DNA from: JABHQR01 sp043812455 | GTDB taxonomy: Archaea; Nanobdellota; Nanobdellia; Woesearchaeales; GW2011-AR9 | DNA length: 48,398 bases | Reading direction: 5' to 3' | NCBI GenBank assembly: GCA_043812455.1 | Contig: JBDRMB010000024.1 | Coordinates: 1-48,398 of the forward strand | Shown: positions 7,951 to 16,936 of the stretch, piece by piece | Position numbering within the stretch: the first letter of the stretch is position 1 | Layout: each line of letters starts with the position of its first letter | Notes under the pieces: model-generated | Seen by the model: the letters and a program-made list of their open reading frames with translations, nothing else | What the model was told of the DNA's origin: nothing | Databases searched by the model: none | Translations under genes and position numbers: made by a program

Positions 7951-9943
7951 TAGGATCAATTGACAAATCTGTAGTAGGCATGTAAAGGCCACCATCAGTT
8001 CTTCCCATATCTGCGTCTAACAATAAATCACCAGTTTTACCAAGACCACCAATATTCAATTCAGCGTCTTTACGAACTTCTTCAGGCCTGATTATTCTAC
8101 TTTCTCCTTCGGGATCATCTGGGTTAAATGGATCATCCGAATCATCGGAATCGTTTAAATCAAATCCAAACATGTCAGCAAGTTCTTCTTTAGTCCATTT
8201 CTTACCTTCATAATCTTCAATCTTCTGATAAGCGCCACTAGATTCAACTTGTTCTGAGGTCATTAACGGTGACATACCACGTTGGCCATAAGTTTGAGCC
8301 CAAAGACGAATTCCTTCTCCTCTGTCATGAATATCTCTTTTCCTTTCATAATTAGCTGGCATATAAATTTCTGCCATCTCTTGATAATCTTGAGCTTCTA
8401 ATGGTTTTAAGATATGACTTTGATATTGATTAGACAATAATTTAGTCCCTTCTCCTGCTAAAATTTCAGATACTACTGACACTGGATCTTCAGATTTAGA
8501 AGCATTGTCTCTAAACTGTTCTGAAACACTACTTCCATCAATCCCGTAGATAGTTCTCATTAGTGCATTTTGAACTAGTTTTCTCCCGTAAGGATCACTA
8601 ATGTTATCTAAAAGGTCAGAATTAACTCCAAGAGCTTCAGCAGCTTTGTTAGCCAATTCATCTGTGACAAGATTAATTGCATCGTCAAGATTGTCAGCAA
8701 CAAATTTACCATCTTCTCCTTTCAAGTATTGTCTTCCAGCAATTTTGATTATTCCCTTAATATCTTCTTTAATAGTTTTAAGTTCCTCTTCCATTGCAAT
8801 TAAATTCACTCTTAATTGTATATCCTTGTCTTTTGCAGGATCTAAAGCAGTATAATTTACGTTAAGTCCACTTTCCATTAAACGAAGATTATCGTCTAAA
8901 CTTAAGTGGTCACTAAACTTCTTGATATCACGTTCCAAGAATACTGTTTCATTTCGCTCTTCAAATTCAATTTCTCTATTTTCCCAATCTATAGTATGAT
9001 ATCCAGTAAGAGCTATTTCTTTTAATCCTTCTAATGAAGAATAAATTTCGTACTGTTCAAAACCAATTAACTGATCGTCGTCATTGGAAAATTCTGCAAC
9101 TAAAAAAGTTGCGGCTCCATCGTTATGATAAGTACTACATGAACCTGGACAAGCAAGTAACATCCCAGTATCACCATCAAATTTTACCTTGATGCCGTGG
9201 GTGTGGCCGTGAAAGTTTATTTTGGGTCCTTTACCTTTTCCTTTCTTTTTCAAATCTGTAACAATATCTTTCAAAACTTCATGAGTAGGTTCACCATTCA
9301 TTTTAACATTCTCACCGTAAGATACAGGCAAGTGAGAAGCTAAAATTCTAGCGTTAATCATATCTGATTGAAATTTAATTGGATCTTTTACCCATGACCG
9401 ATAGTGATAACCTTGATCTTGTTTATCATTATCGGCCATAATTTCAGTAGTAGCAGCAGTGTTGGGTGGAGCACCACCACCTGAAAGACCCATAACTTTT
9501 CTACCATCAACTTCAGTAGAATCACCGTCCAGAAATTTATCACCGTGAACTTCTCTCATTTCTTCTTCGTGATCCCAGTTACCCCCAAGAAGAGCAACTT
9601 CTAAACCATAAAGAATTTCCCTGGTATCTTGATAGACCGCCTTTGATACTCTTTTAGCAGTTGCGATTGAATGCTCTCTAGCATTAGTAAACATACGAAG
9701 TTGTTCCTCGGTATAATTACCATCCATTACTGCTTCTCGGAGAGCGCTTTCTTGTCTTAATTTGCCCCTTAGTCTTTCAGCGGCACTAGAATAGATGTTA
9801 GTATAAGCAGACATAGTTTCGTTAATTGCGTCACCTAAAAACACTCCAGAAAGAATATTACTATCTCTAAGGTAATCGGCGATTAAAGAGAGATTTCTAT
9901 TATCGCTATGCAAGTCTGAAAACAGTGCTAACTTCTTACCCAT
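7943..9943 (-). CDS. Calcineurin-like metallophosphoesterase with a long C-terminal extension
   Basis: 666 aa. The N-terminal 280 residues form a dinuclear-metal phosphoesterase: DLHS (D10, H12), GDAINE, GNWDHE (the GN[HW]D motif), a lone His in ASHLPVSYGE and the C-terminal FHGHTHG. The substrate cannot be read from sequence. The remaining about 380 residues are helical and unknown, and end in an acidic Asp/Ser/Pro segment (about 575-605). There is no signal peptide, so it should act in the cytoplasm. The ATG is at 9941-9943. It converges on the coiled-coil gene. Confidence 0.85.
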   Translation of the reverse strand: MGKKLALFSDLHSDNRNLSLIADYLRDSNILSGVFLGDAINETMSAYTNIYSSAAERLRGKLRQESALREAVMDGNYTEEQLRMFTNAREHSIATAKRVSKAVYQDTREILYGLEVALLGGNWDHEEEMREVHGDKFLDGDSTEVDGRKVMGLSGGGAPPNTAATTEIMADNDKQDQGYHYRSWVKDPIKFQSDMINARILASHLPVSYGENVKMNGEPTHEVLKDIVTDLKKKGKGKGPKINFHGHTHGIKVKFDGDTGMLLACPGSCSTYHNDGAATFLVAEFSNDDDQLIGFEQYEIYSSLEGLKEIALTGYHTIDWENREIEFEERNETVFLERDIKKFSDHLSLDDNLRLMESGLNVNYTALDPAKDKDIQLRVNLIAMEEELKTIKEDIKGIIKIAGRQYLKGEDGKFVADNLDDAINLVTDELANKAAEALGVNSDLLDNISDPYGRKLVQNALMRTIYGIDGSSVSEQFRDNASKSEDPVSVVSEILAGEGTKLLSNQYQSHILKPLEAQDYQEMAEIYMPANYERKRDIHDRGEGIRLWAQTYGQRGMSPLMTSEQVESSGAYQKIEDYEGKKWTKEELADMFGFDLNDSDDSDDPFNPDDPEGESRIIRPEEVRKDAELNIGGLGKTGDLLLDADMGRTDGGLYMPTTDLSIDPKK

Positions 9944-10052
9944 ATTTATAGTGTTAGAACATCTATTACTTTATAAACTTTTTGGTTTATTTATTACCTA
10001 TTAGTGGTGACAATTTAATTATGGACAAAAAAAAGTGAAAAAAAACGAAAAA

Positions 10053-10712
10053 TTATTTTTTCTTCTTTTTCTCTTTTTTAGGCTGAACAATCTCTCCAAC
10101 AGTTTCCCGAAGTGCGTCTTCACTAAGCTGTTCTCCACCAGCACTCCAAGCTTGTAACAATTCTTTACCCTGTTTTAGTGATAATCCACTAGTTAACCGA
10201 TCTTCCAAACCTAATTTCTTAGTCAAATCAGGAAGATCTTCCTCAGTAATGTGATCTGTTGTAGGACGATAAACTTGAGGCCTCATTTCTCTGACAAAAT
10301 AAGGAAGTGTTGCTTGTTGGTAAAGTTCCCATTTAAACTTACTTCCGTGCTTACCAATATGTTCATCTAACAACCCCATGTCAACGCCATACCATGCTTT
10401 TGCAATAGCATTACGTGTAAAATCATCTTTAACTTCAGTATCTAATTTCTTCTCGACTTTTTTGACATAGAAATCGCGCATTTCTTTGGTAAACTTTTTC
10501 TTTAATTTACTGGCAGATACTTTATCATCACCATCACCTTTTCCTTTATCTAACCATTCGTAATGAACATCACCTTCTTTATCCGTTAAATGTTCTTCAA
10601 CAGCTTTGTTGTAAGCATTACGATGATGAAGTTGAAAAGTATCAAAAGCTACATCTGCACCCTTATGTAATTCTTGGTGTTTCTCTAAATAACCTTTTTC
10701 TTTCTCTGCCAT
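10053..10712 (-). CDS. Hypothetical charged protein with a lysine tail, 219 aa
   Basis: Unknown family. It is a highly charged, helical, cytoplasmic protein, N-terminally rich in Lys, Glu and His, and ends in KKEKKKKK. A TATA-like ATATTTAAAT (about 10739-10747) lies 27-34 nt upstream of the ATG at 10710-10712, consistent with a leaderless transcript. It is divergent from the tandem nucleotidyltransferase gene across a 220-nt spacer that contains a repeated motif. Confidence 0.7.
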   Translation of the reverse strand: MAEKEKGYLEKHQELHKGADVAFDTFQLHHRNAYNKAVEEHLTDKEGDVHYEWLDKGKGDGDDKVSASKLKKKFTKEMRDFYVKKVEKKLDTEVKDDFTRNAIAKAWYGVDMGLLDEHIGKHGSKFKWELYQQATLPYFVREMRPQVYRPTTDHITEEDLPDLTKKLGLEDRLTSGLSLKQGKELLQAWSAGGEQLSEDALRETVGEIVQPKKEKKKKK

Positions 10713-10783
10713 AGCCTTAAGTTAAATTTTGTTTCTATTTAAATATTTCTTTCCAAGAGCAGTGCATTGACAAGATAGGAATA

Positions 10784-10863
10784 TGACCAAAACGTCTCAC
10801 TGGTTCACATAAAGCTTAAATTCATACAAAACATAGACTCTAGTAGCTGTGACAAACGTCTCA
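10784..10863. repeat. Direct repeat AACGTCTCA in a divergent promoter region
   Basis: AACGTCTCA occurs at 10791-10799 and again at 10855-10863, 64 nt apart. Each copy is preceded by TGAC and a few A/C bases. Both lie between divergent genes, so they may be operator sites or a shared control element. Function is inferred from position only. Confidence 0.4.
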
Positions 10864-10932
10864 GTTTAAGCATAAATGTGCCTAAAATTACAATAAAGAT
10901 CAAATAAACAAACAAAAGGTGAATTATAGACA

Positions 10933-12846
10933 ATGGCTAAAAAAGCAACTAAATCAAAAGGAAGTATGAAATCCAAAAGTATGAAAAAAGCAACTCCTAA
11001 TAAAGATCAAGCACCAACTGCACAAGCTCAAGAATTACCTAAAGATATTCCGCCAGAAGTAGCAGAGAAACTAAAAAAATTGAAAGCCAAACTTGACAAA
11101 TTTAAAGATCAAGTTATTGAAAAATTTGGAGATTATATTGTGGGGATAAGTTTATTGCCACCAGAAAAAGCTCAACCTCAAGGAGCGCCAGGTCAAGCTC
11201 CAGCTAAAGATGAAAAAGATAAACATGAAGATTCTATCAATTTATTAGTTCTAGTAGATGATACTGATAGTAAAAAGATGACTAAAGATGAACTTCATAA
11301 GAAGTTCTCTGCAATAATTAACGAAATTGCAAAAGGTATTGACCCCAAAATCAAGGCTGAAAGTATTTTACTAACAGATGTTTGGCAAAGTTGTTATGAT
11401 GGTAAAAGCGATCTTACCAAGATGATTGCATTAAGTACTTCTATCTATGATACTGGAATGTTGGCAGCAATCAAGATTGGTGAAATTCACAAAAGTATGG
11501 TCATCAAAAAATTTGAAAAGTATATTTTAAGTTATGTACTTGCCGGTTCTTTAGTACAAGGTAAAGCTACTGCTACCAGTGATATTGACGTATGGATCGT
11601 AATTGATGATACTGATGTTAAGAAAATGAGCAGAGCAGAACTGAAAGATAAACTTCGGGCCATAATTATTGGAATGGGGATGGAAGCTGGTGAGATTACT
11701 GGCATCAAAAATAAACTGAACATCCAAGTTTACATCTTAACAGACTTCTGGGACAGTCTTAAAGAAGCCAACCCAATAATCTTTACTCTGTTACGTGACG
11801 GTGTACCTTTCTATGACCGAGGAATTTTCATGCCATGGAAACAGTTGCTTAGAATGGGTAAGATTAAACCTAGCAGAGAAGCAATTGATATGTTCATGAG
11901 TTCTGGTGAGCAAATGATAAAACGTGTACAGATGAAATTACGTGATATCGGAATGGAAGATCTGTTTTATGCAACTTTGACACCATCTCAGGCAGCAATC
12001 ATGTTGTATGGTATGGCACCGCCTACTCCAAAAGAAACTCCTGACGTTTTAGAAGACATTTTTGTCAAGAAAGAAAAGTTGCTTGAGAAAAAGTATGTTG
12101 ACATTTTAAGAAGAAATGTTCAGGTTAGGAAAGATCTTGAACATGGTACCAAGAAAGAAGTTACTGGTAAAGAACTTGACGAAATGATCAAAGATTCTAA
12201 GGATTTCTTAAAACGGATCAACAAACTGTTTGAAGAGATTCAATCCAGGATGGACGAAAAAAGTGTCTTGCACTTGTACGATGAAGTAATGACTATCATC
12301 AGAGACGTCTTGAAATTGGAAGGTATCGAGAAAGCACAAGATGCTGAACTGATCAAACTGTTTGAAAACGAACTTATTTCTACTGCAAAAGTTCCAGCTA
12401 AATGGTTACGTGAACTGAACGAGATTGTAGAAGCTAAACGGAAGTTTGATGCTAAGAAATTGACTAAAGCTGAAGTTGAAAAAGCTCGTAAAGGTAGTAT
12501 TGGTTTAATCCGGTTTTTGGTAGAGTACATGCAAAGAAAGCGTGGTAAAGAACTCGAACGGGCAAGAATTAAGATTAAACGTGGAGAAAAATATGCAGAG
12601 ATTACTTTACTTGAAAAAGAAGCGTTCATCTTCCATAACATTGACGCTAAGGAAGAGTTGATCGAGAAAGCTAAGATTAACGCTGATGGTAGTTTAGGTA
12701 CTACTCAGAAAAGTAATATTGAAGAGTTTGAGAAAGCTCTTGCTTCAGCAAAGTTTCCAAAGCGAGTTTTCATTAAGGAACCTATCTTTGAAGACATTAA
12801 AAGAATTTTTGGTCGAGATGCTGAAGTTTTGATCAATTATTTTTAA
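10933..12846 (+). CDS. Tandem-domain nucleotidyltransferase (first copy degenerate)
   Basis: 637 aa with a Lys-rich N-terminus. The second domain (about residues 195-300) has the nucleotidyltransferase signature GSLVQGKATATSDIDVWIVI: GS, then DxD (here DID), which binds Mg-NTP. The first (about 55-185) repeats the same pattern, including a DDTD-x-KKM segment and ILLTDVWQ paired with YILTDFW, but lacks GS and DxD. The last 300 residues are helical and end in a small beta domain. Substrate unknown; tRNA, protein or antibiotic are all possible. AGGTGA lies upstream of the ATG. Confidence 0.75.
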   Translation: MAKKATKSKGSMKSKSMKKATPNKDQAPTAQAQELPKDIPPEVAEKLKKLKAKLDKFKDQVIEKFGDYIVGISLLPPEKAQPQGAPGQAPAKDEKDKHEDSINLLVLVDDTDSKKMTKDELHKKFSAIINEIAKGIDPKIKAESILLTDVWQSCYDGKSDLTKMIALSTSIYDTGMLAAIKIGEIHKSMVIKKFEKYILSYVLAGSLVQGKATATSDIDVWIVIDDTDVKKMSRAELKDKLRAIIIGMGMEAGEITGIKNKLNIQVYILTDFWDSLKEANPIIFTLLRDGVPFYDRGIFMPWKQLLRMGKIKPSREAIDMFMSSGEQMIKRVQMKLRDIGMEDLFYATLTPSQAAIMLYGMAPPTPKETPDVLEDIFVKKEKLLEKKYVDILRRNVQVRKDLEHGTKKEVTGKELDEMIKDSKDFLKRINKLFEEIQSRMDEKSVLHLYDEVMTIIRDVLKLEGIEKAQDAELIKLFENELISTAKVPAKWLRELNEIVEAKRKFDAKKLTKAEVEKARKGSIGLIRFLVEYMQRKRGKELERARIKIKRGEKYAEITLLEKEAFIFHNIDAKEELIEKAKINADGSLGTTQKSNIEEFEKALASAKFPKRVFIKEPIFEDIKRIFGRDAEVLINYF

Positions 12847-12922
12847 TTTTTATTTTTTCTTATTACTTGCCACCAAACATTTATATATTTTTATTTTGTT
12901 TTTAGCTTTAGAGGTGATACTT

Positions 12923-13477
12923 ATGAGAAAATTATTATTAGTTTTACTAAGTTTATGCATGATTCTGTTAGTTAGCTGTGGCGGACCAGATGCAACTCCA
13001 GATACAGGTGATGATGAAACTGGTGAAGTTGAAGAGGCAGAAGATGAAGGTGAAAGTCTTGGAGAAGCATTAACTGACTTTACATCAAGCGAAATGACCT
13101 GTACATATATTGTACCTGAAGGTGAAGGAACATTCTATCTGAAAGATAACAAGTTCAGAGTTGAAATCATTGATGAAACTAGAGATATGGAATACCATTA
13201 CTTGATTGATGATGAGTACATGTACATCTGGCAGCCAGGAGATCCTAATTCTGGAATCAAATGGTCACTTGAATATATGCAAGAACAGGCATATGAAGAA
13301 GATAGTGCTATGGATGCTGCTCAGAACAACATTTTCGGTTTGAACGAAGTGGATGAAAGAGATGCTTATTTGAATCAGTATAATGCTCATTGTACAGGCA
13401 GTGCACCAAACAGTAAGTTCAGTCCACCTAACTATGATTTTATGGATATGTCAGCACTGATGGCACAGTACAGTTAG
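12923..13477 (+). CDS. Putative lipoprotein, 184 aa
   Basis: Starts MRKLLLVLLSLCMILLVSCG; LVSC is a lipobox, so the protein is probably lipid-anchored at Cys19. An acidic linker (GDDETGEVEEAEDEGE) leads to a compact beta-rich domain with two further cysteines, seen in MTCTYIVPEGEGTFYLKD and YHYLIDDEYMYIWQPG, which resembles small secreted DPANN proteins of unknown role. I use ATG 12923 rather than the upstream TTG at 12896 because GAGGTGA (12911-12917) is ideally spaced and a TATA box lies at about 12882-12892. Confidence 0.8.
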   Translation: MRKLLLVLLSLCMILLVSCGGPDATPDTGDDETGEVEEAEDEGESLGEALTDFTSSEMTCTYIVPEGEGTFYLKDNKFRVEIIDETRDMEYHYLIDDEYMYIWQPGDPNSGIKWSLEYMQEQAYEEDSAMDAAQNNIFGLNEVDERDAYLNQYNAHCTGSAPNSKFSPPNYDFMDMSALMAQYS

Positions 13478-13596
13478 TTTTGATTTATTTTTTATTTTCT
13501 TTAATTGTTTTAATCATTCTCAGCTTTTTCCCGTTAACTTCCACTGCTATTGAAGTCTTCGCTGCAATTATAAACTAATTCTTTATCAGTAATTAA

Positions 13597-13890
13597 ATGC
13601 CAAAGGGAATTGATTGGAAACTGTTGTTAAAATTAACATTTAAACCGACTGCCTCTAAAATAATCTCTCTAACAGTTCTCTTTGGCATACTCCAAACCCA
13701 AATATTGAGATATGTGTTAAATCCGGTATGTTTGTGCAGATGTAGTGCAGAAGTCTTTACTGCCTCTTGGATAATCAAAACTTGGTTAGCTTATACAATA
13801 CCAAGTACACTGATTGTAATTGTTGCAATAGGAATAATCAGTTTTGGATACAATTTTGTTAAACAGGTATACATCTGGCTTTACAAATAA
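13597..13890 (+). CDS. Small two-helix membrane protein, 97 aa
   Basis: Two hydrophobic segments (about residues 21-40, IISLTVLFGILQTQILRYVL, and 66-88, AYTIPSTLIVIVAIGIISFG) surround a cysteine-containing loop, CLCRC. No family recognised. AATTATAAA (13567-13575) lies 22-30 nt before the ATG, so the transcript is leaderless. It converges on the methyltransferase gene with 5 nt between them. Confidence 0.6.
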   Translation: MPKGIDWKLLLKLTFKPTASKIISLTVLFGILQTQILRYVLNPVCLCRCSAEVFTASWIIKTWLAYTIPSTLIVIVAIGIISFGYNFVKQVYIWLYK

Positions 13891-13895
13891 TAGAA

Positions 13896-14813
13896 TTAAT
13901 CAACCAACTTCTTAACAACATAAAATAATTCGTTACTAGTAGAAAAGAAATTATATTTGTAAGTCAACCTTCTGCACATCAGTTCAAACCATTTCCTTCT
14001 TGGATGGTTCATCATCTTACCACTCATTGTCACTGTTGGAAAACTTACCACGATATATTTTGCTGGAATTTCTGCAATTACAGTTTCTGTAACTTTATGT
14101 CCTTTACCTTGATCCAAAACGTCTGTTACCTTGAACATTAAGCAAAGGTCAACTTTTGGCATATGACTGATCTTGTTCCAATGCAACAAATCAAACACTT
14201 CTGCTTTTCCTTCAAAGTTTGAAAAGAATTTTTGAGTTTTTTTGAAAATCTTGTTTAGTAACGCAATTTCATATTCATTAATGTCGTAAGCATAATACTC
14301 TAAAGCCTTTTTGTTAACTTTACTGAATTGCGGAAGATAAATTAAAGATATTGGATTAAGTCCAGCACCTAAATCAAGAACTGTTTGAGGCTGACCAGTA
14401 ATCTTGAAAATCTTTTCGTAAAGTACTGGGTAAAATTCTTGCCGTTCTTTGGTTGAAGAATGTGTTTTCAAGATTTCTTTAGCCAATTCTTGAAATTGTT
14501 GATAAGTTTTTGTTTTTGGAAGTTTAGCAATCAATTTTTTTCTTTCGGGCAAAATACTTTTTTCCCAGAACAATGTATGAGATCTCCTCAGCTTTGCCCT
14601 GACAGCTTTCATGATCAGTTTATAATTTTCTGCTCTTGGATTAACTTTATCAGAACAAAGGTATTTTACTGCTTTGGGTTCACGTTTAAGATATTCAAAC
14701 AAAGTGTCTCGGACAAAATCTTTGTTAATGTCACTTAGCTCTTTCCTTTTTTGAATTGCTAAGATTAAATCATGCACAATTCTTTCATCCAATACTTTCC
14801 CGTTAACTAGCAT
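13896..14813 (-). CDS. ArmA/Rmt/FmrO-type 16S rRNA methyltransferase homologue
   Basis: 305 aa. Helical N-terminal domain, then SSTKERQEFYPVLYEKIF (119-136), the SAM-binding motif TVLDLGAGLNPIS (144-156), YAYDIN, and VVSFPTVTMSGK. These match, in order, the S-T-R/K-E-R, VLD-x-GCGxNPL, GCDI and VSFPTRSLGG blocks of the family that methylates N7 of G1405 in 16S rRNA (aminoglycoside resistance in bacteria). In archaea the native target is unproven; decoding-site methylation is inferred. It is leaderless from a promoter shared with signal peptidase. Confidence 0.75.
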   Translation of the reverse strand: MLVNGKVLDERIVHDLILAIQKRKELSDINKDFVRDTLFEYLKREPKAVKYLCSDKVNPRAENYKLIMKAVRAKLRRSHTLFWEKSILPERKKLIAKLPKTKTYQQFQELAKEILKTHSSTKERQEFYPVLYEKIFKITGQPQTVLDLGAGLNPISLIYLPQFSKVNKKALEYYAYDINEYEIALLNKIFKKTQKFFSNFEGKAEVFDLLHWNKISHMPKVDLCLMFKVTDVLDQGKGHKVTETVIAEIPAKYIVVSFPTVTMSGKMMNHPRRKWFELMCRRLTYKYNFFSTSNELFYVVKKLVD

Positions 14814-14831
14814 TCTTTTGGAATTAAGTTT

Positions 14832-14847
14832 TTATGATATAAAAACC
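14832..14847. promoter_or_regulatory. Overlapping bidirectional promoter
   Basis: One AT-rich stretch (TTATGATATAAAAACC) gives a TATA box on both strands. On the minus strand it lies about 25 nt before the methyltransferase ATG at 14813; on the plus strand it lies about 35-40 nt before the signal peptidase ATG at 14878. The two genes should therefore compete for, or share, initiation factors. Confidence 0.55.
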
Positions 14848-14877
14848 TTTTTAAAGAAAGAAATTAAACTACTGTTT

Positions 14878-15591
14878 ATGACTTTTAAGAGCGGTAAGAA
14901 GAAAGTTGAAGAATCTAAAGGTATCGAAGGATATGGTACCTGGAATACAGTAAAACGAGTTTGGAAAAAAGTATGGTTCTTTCTTTGGCACAGTGATTCT
15001 GCAGCTAGTTGGATTGCTAACATTATTATCGCGTTCTTACTAATCAGATTTGTAGTTTACCCATTACTTGGCCTTATGCTTGGTACAACATATCCTGTAG
15101 TAGCGGTAGTAAGTGAAAGTATGGAACATGGATTGTACAATAATCAACTTTGCGGTCAAGAATTTAGTGAATTTCCAGAATCGTTTGACAGTTATTGGAA
15201 CATTTGTGGTTATTGGTACGAAGAAAACGGAATTAGTAAAGAAGAGTTTGAACAGTATCCTTTAAAGAACGGATTTAATCGTGGGGATATCATTGTTCTT
15301 CGTGGGGCCTACCGTGACAGTTTAGATGTTGGTGACGTCTTAGTCTTTCAAGGACCTAAACCACAACCAATCATTCACAGGGTTGTCAATGAATGGGAAG
15401 TTGATGGAGAAATGTTTTATCAGACTAAAGGAGATCATAACCGAGACAGTTTTGGTGGAGAATTAGGAGAGACAGAAATCAGTGAAGACAGAATTATAGG
15501 TAAGGGTTGGATTAGGATACCATACTTAGGTTGGATCAAGATTCTTTTTGTTGACTTATTGTCTCTTGTTGGGTTTAATGTTGCTGGTTGA
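14878..15591 (+). CDS. Signal peptidase I (archaeal Ser/His type)
   Basis: 237 aa from ATG 14878. It has an N-terminal membrane helix (about 46-70). Catalytic Ser81 lies in VVSESMEHG, His167 in IIHRVV replaces the bacterial lysine as in archaeal/ER enzymes, and the Asp box is TKGDHNRD (D186). Between them are GDIIVLRG and GDVLVFQG, and a C-terminal hydrophobic segment follows. It cleaves Sec signal peptides at the outer membrane face and would process the secreted proteins in this window. An in-frame TTG at 14818 is rejected because the TATA box lies downstream of it. Confidence 0.93.
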   Translation: MTFKSGKKKVEESKGIEGYGTWNTVKRVWKKVWFFLWHSDSAASWIANIIIAFLLIRFVVYPLLGLMLGTTYPVVAVVSESMEHGLYNNQLCGQEFSEFPESFDSYWNICGYWYEENGISKEEFEQYPLKNGFNRGDIIVLRGAYRDSLDVGDVLVFQGPKPQPIIHRVVNEWEVDGEMFYQTKGDHNRDSFGGELGETEISEDRIIGKGWIRIPYLGWIKILFVDLLSLVGFNVAG

Positions 15592-15652
15592 TATTAATTA
15601 CTTTTTTGTTAAATTTTTTAAATGAAACTTATTTCTTACTTTTCAAATTAAA

Positions 15653-16471
15653 ATGAGAAGTATTACAAGAAGAGATATGATTGGAATAACTCTTGCTAGT
15701 TTAATTGCTGCAAATCCTATTGCTAGAGCCTTGGCAACTCCGCAAAATCACCAAGTTCAAGTTGATCTTTACGTTGACAACATTCCAGAAAACAGACTGA
15801 GCCAATCTTTTTATCAAGATGAAAATCATGGTTTATTTGTTACAGTAACTGAAAAAGCAAAAGAATTCTATTCAACAATAGGACAAAAATATGGTTTATC
15901 TGGAGTTAATCTAACTTTTAATCTTTGTCAACTTACAGATGGTAATTATCCTAATTTAGATAGAAATCATTTAGCGGTATCATATCTTGATGTAAGAACT
16001 GTTGACCTTACCGTTTTTTCAAGAATCGTTGGTCTTGAAGAATCTTATCTTGCCTGGAGACAAGAAGATCTCGATAAGTACACAGCAAGAGGTGTTGATA
16101 GAAAAGAAGCAGAGAAAATTATAGAAAGGACTCACAGAGGTGTGTTTATTGATGAATTTTATGATCTTGGTCATCTATATCATGGCTTAGCATTTAATGG
16201 AAAAAATAAGGCAATTCTTTTTTCCACAATACTTTCAGATCAATTCGATGAGCAAACAATCATTAAAACTTGCTTTAGTAATTTGATACATGAATTAGGT
16301 CATCTTTTCAGTTTGGAACACCCAGATCCAAAATATGCTTCTGAAATTAATAATGTTATGGGGTTATTTCCTGAAAACTTAACTGATTTTAGAAGATTAA
16401 TTTCGACAGAGCCTGCAATTACAAGAGAACAAGTTCAACAAATAAATGCTTATCTTAATCAAACAGAATAA
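15653..16471 (+). CDS. Secreted metzincin-like zinc protease with a Tat-like signal
   Basis: 272 aa. The N-terminus RSITRRDMIGITLASLIAAN carries a twin arginine before a weak hydrophobic core, so Tat export is likely, ending near ARALAT. The zinc motif is HELGHLFSLEHP (about 213-224): HExxHxxSxxH, a metzincin pattern with Ser for the usual Gly. NNVMG 13 residues later could be the Met-turn. Substrate unknown; archaemetzincin is the closest group I can name, but its extra cysteines are absent. A TATA-like TTTTTTAAAT lies near 15615. Confidence 0.72.
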   Translation: MRSITRRDMIGITLASLIAANPIARALATPQNHQVQVDLYVDNIPENRLSQSFYQDENHGLFVTVTEKAKEFYSTIGQKYGLSGVNLTFNLCQLTDGNYPNLDRNHLAVSYLDVRTVDLTVFSRIVGLEESYLAWRQEDLDKYTARGVDRKEAEKIIERTHRGVFIDEFYDLGHLYHGLAFNGKNKAILFSTILSDQFDEQTIIKTCFSNLIHELGHLFSLEHPDPKYASEINNVMGLFPENLTDFRRLISTEPAITREQVQQINAYLNQTE

Positions 16472-16545
16472 CCAACAGAATAAAAAGCATAAGTTGTCCA
16501 AGTTAATAGTAATCCAATTAACATTATTGCAAAACCTCTTCTCAT
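16459..16545 (-). CDS. Candidate 28-residue single-pass membrane peptide
   Basis: ATG (16543-16545) to TGA (16459-16461) encodes MRRGFAIMLIGLLLTWTTYA followed by FYSVGYSV: two arginines, one hydrophobic helix, short aromatic tail. It overlaps the end of the metzincin gene by 13 nt on the opposite strand. A TATA-like CTTTAAAAAC lies only about 16 nt upstream, closer than usual. Real status uncertain, but the composition is typical of membrane microproteins. Confidence 0.4.
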   Translation of the reverse strand: MRRGFAIMLIGLLLTWTTYAFYSVGYSV

Positions 16546-16618
16546 TATTAACAAAGTTTTTAAAGTGTAAGTGAAATTCTAATTAGGTTAATAGGAGTGT
16601 ATGTGGGGGTTATGAAAG

Positions 16619-16936
16619 ATGTTTTGCCCGGAATGTGGTTCAATTTTGCGTATGAAAGAAAAGGCTGGTAAAAAAATTCTTTATTGTGGTAACTGTAGTT
16701 ACACTAAACCAGTTGATAAAGATGATAAGTTAGAGATCTCTGAAAAAGTAAATAAAGGAAAAGAAGTAGAAGTTATTGAACAAACTGAACTTCATCCAAA
16801 AATAAGAGCTAAATGTAGCAAGTGTGGTAATGACACAGCTTATTATTGGACGCAACAGACCAGGTCTGCTGACGAACCAGAAACCAGATTTTTTAGATGT
16901 ACCAAGTGCAGCTACACTTGGAGAGAATATGCTTAA
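16619..16936 (+). CDS. tfs: Transcription factor S (TFIIS/RPB9-like)
   Basis: 105 aa, the full family length. It has an N-terminal zinc ribbon (C3, C6, C23, C26), a charged linker and a C-terminal TFIIS ribbon (C66, C69, C94, C97) with the acidic tip D85-E86 in TRSADEPET. That tip reaches the RNA polymerase active site and stimulates cleavage of backtracked RNA. The intact DE pair indicates an active cleavage factor rather than an inhibitory TFS4-type paralogue. A G-run (16604-16608) precedes the ATG. It overlaps the next gene by 8 nt. Confidence 0.96.
   Translation: MFCPECGSILRMKEKAGKKILYCGNCSYTKPVDKDDKLEISEKVNKGKEVEVIEQTELHPKIRAKCSKCGNDTAYYWTQQTRSADEPETRFFRCTKCSYTWREYA

Noticed and set aside
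14818..14877. TTG-initiated longer signal peptidase
   Set aside because: The plus-strand TATA box lies inside this segment, so the transcript should begin after it; ATG 14878 also gives the normal family start.
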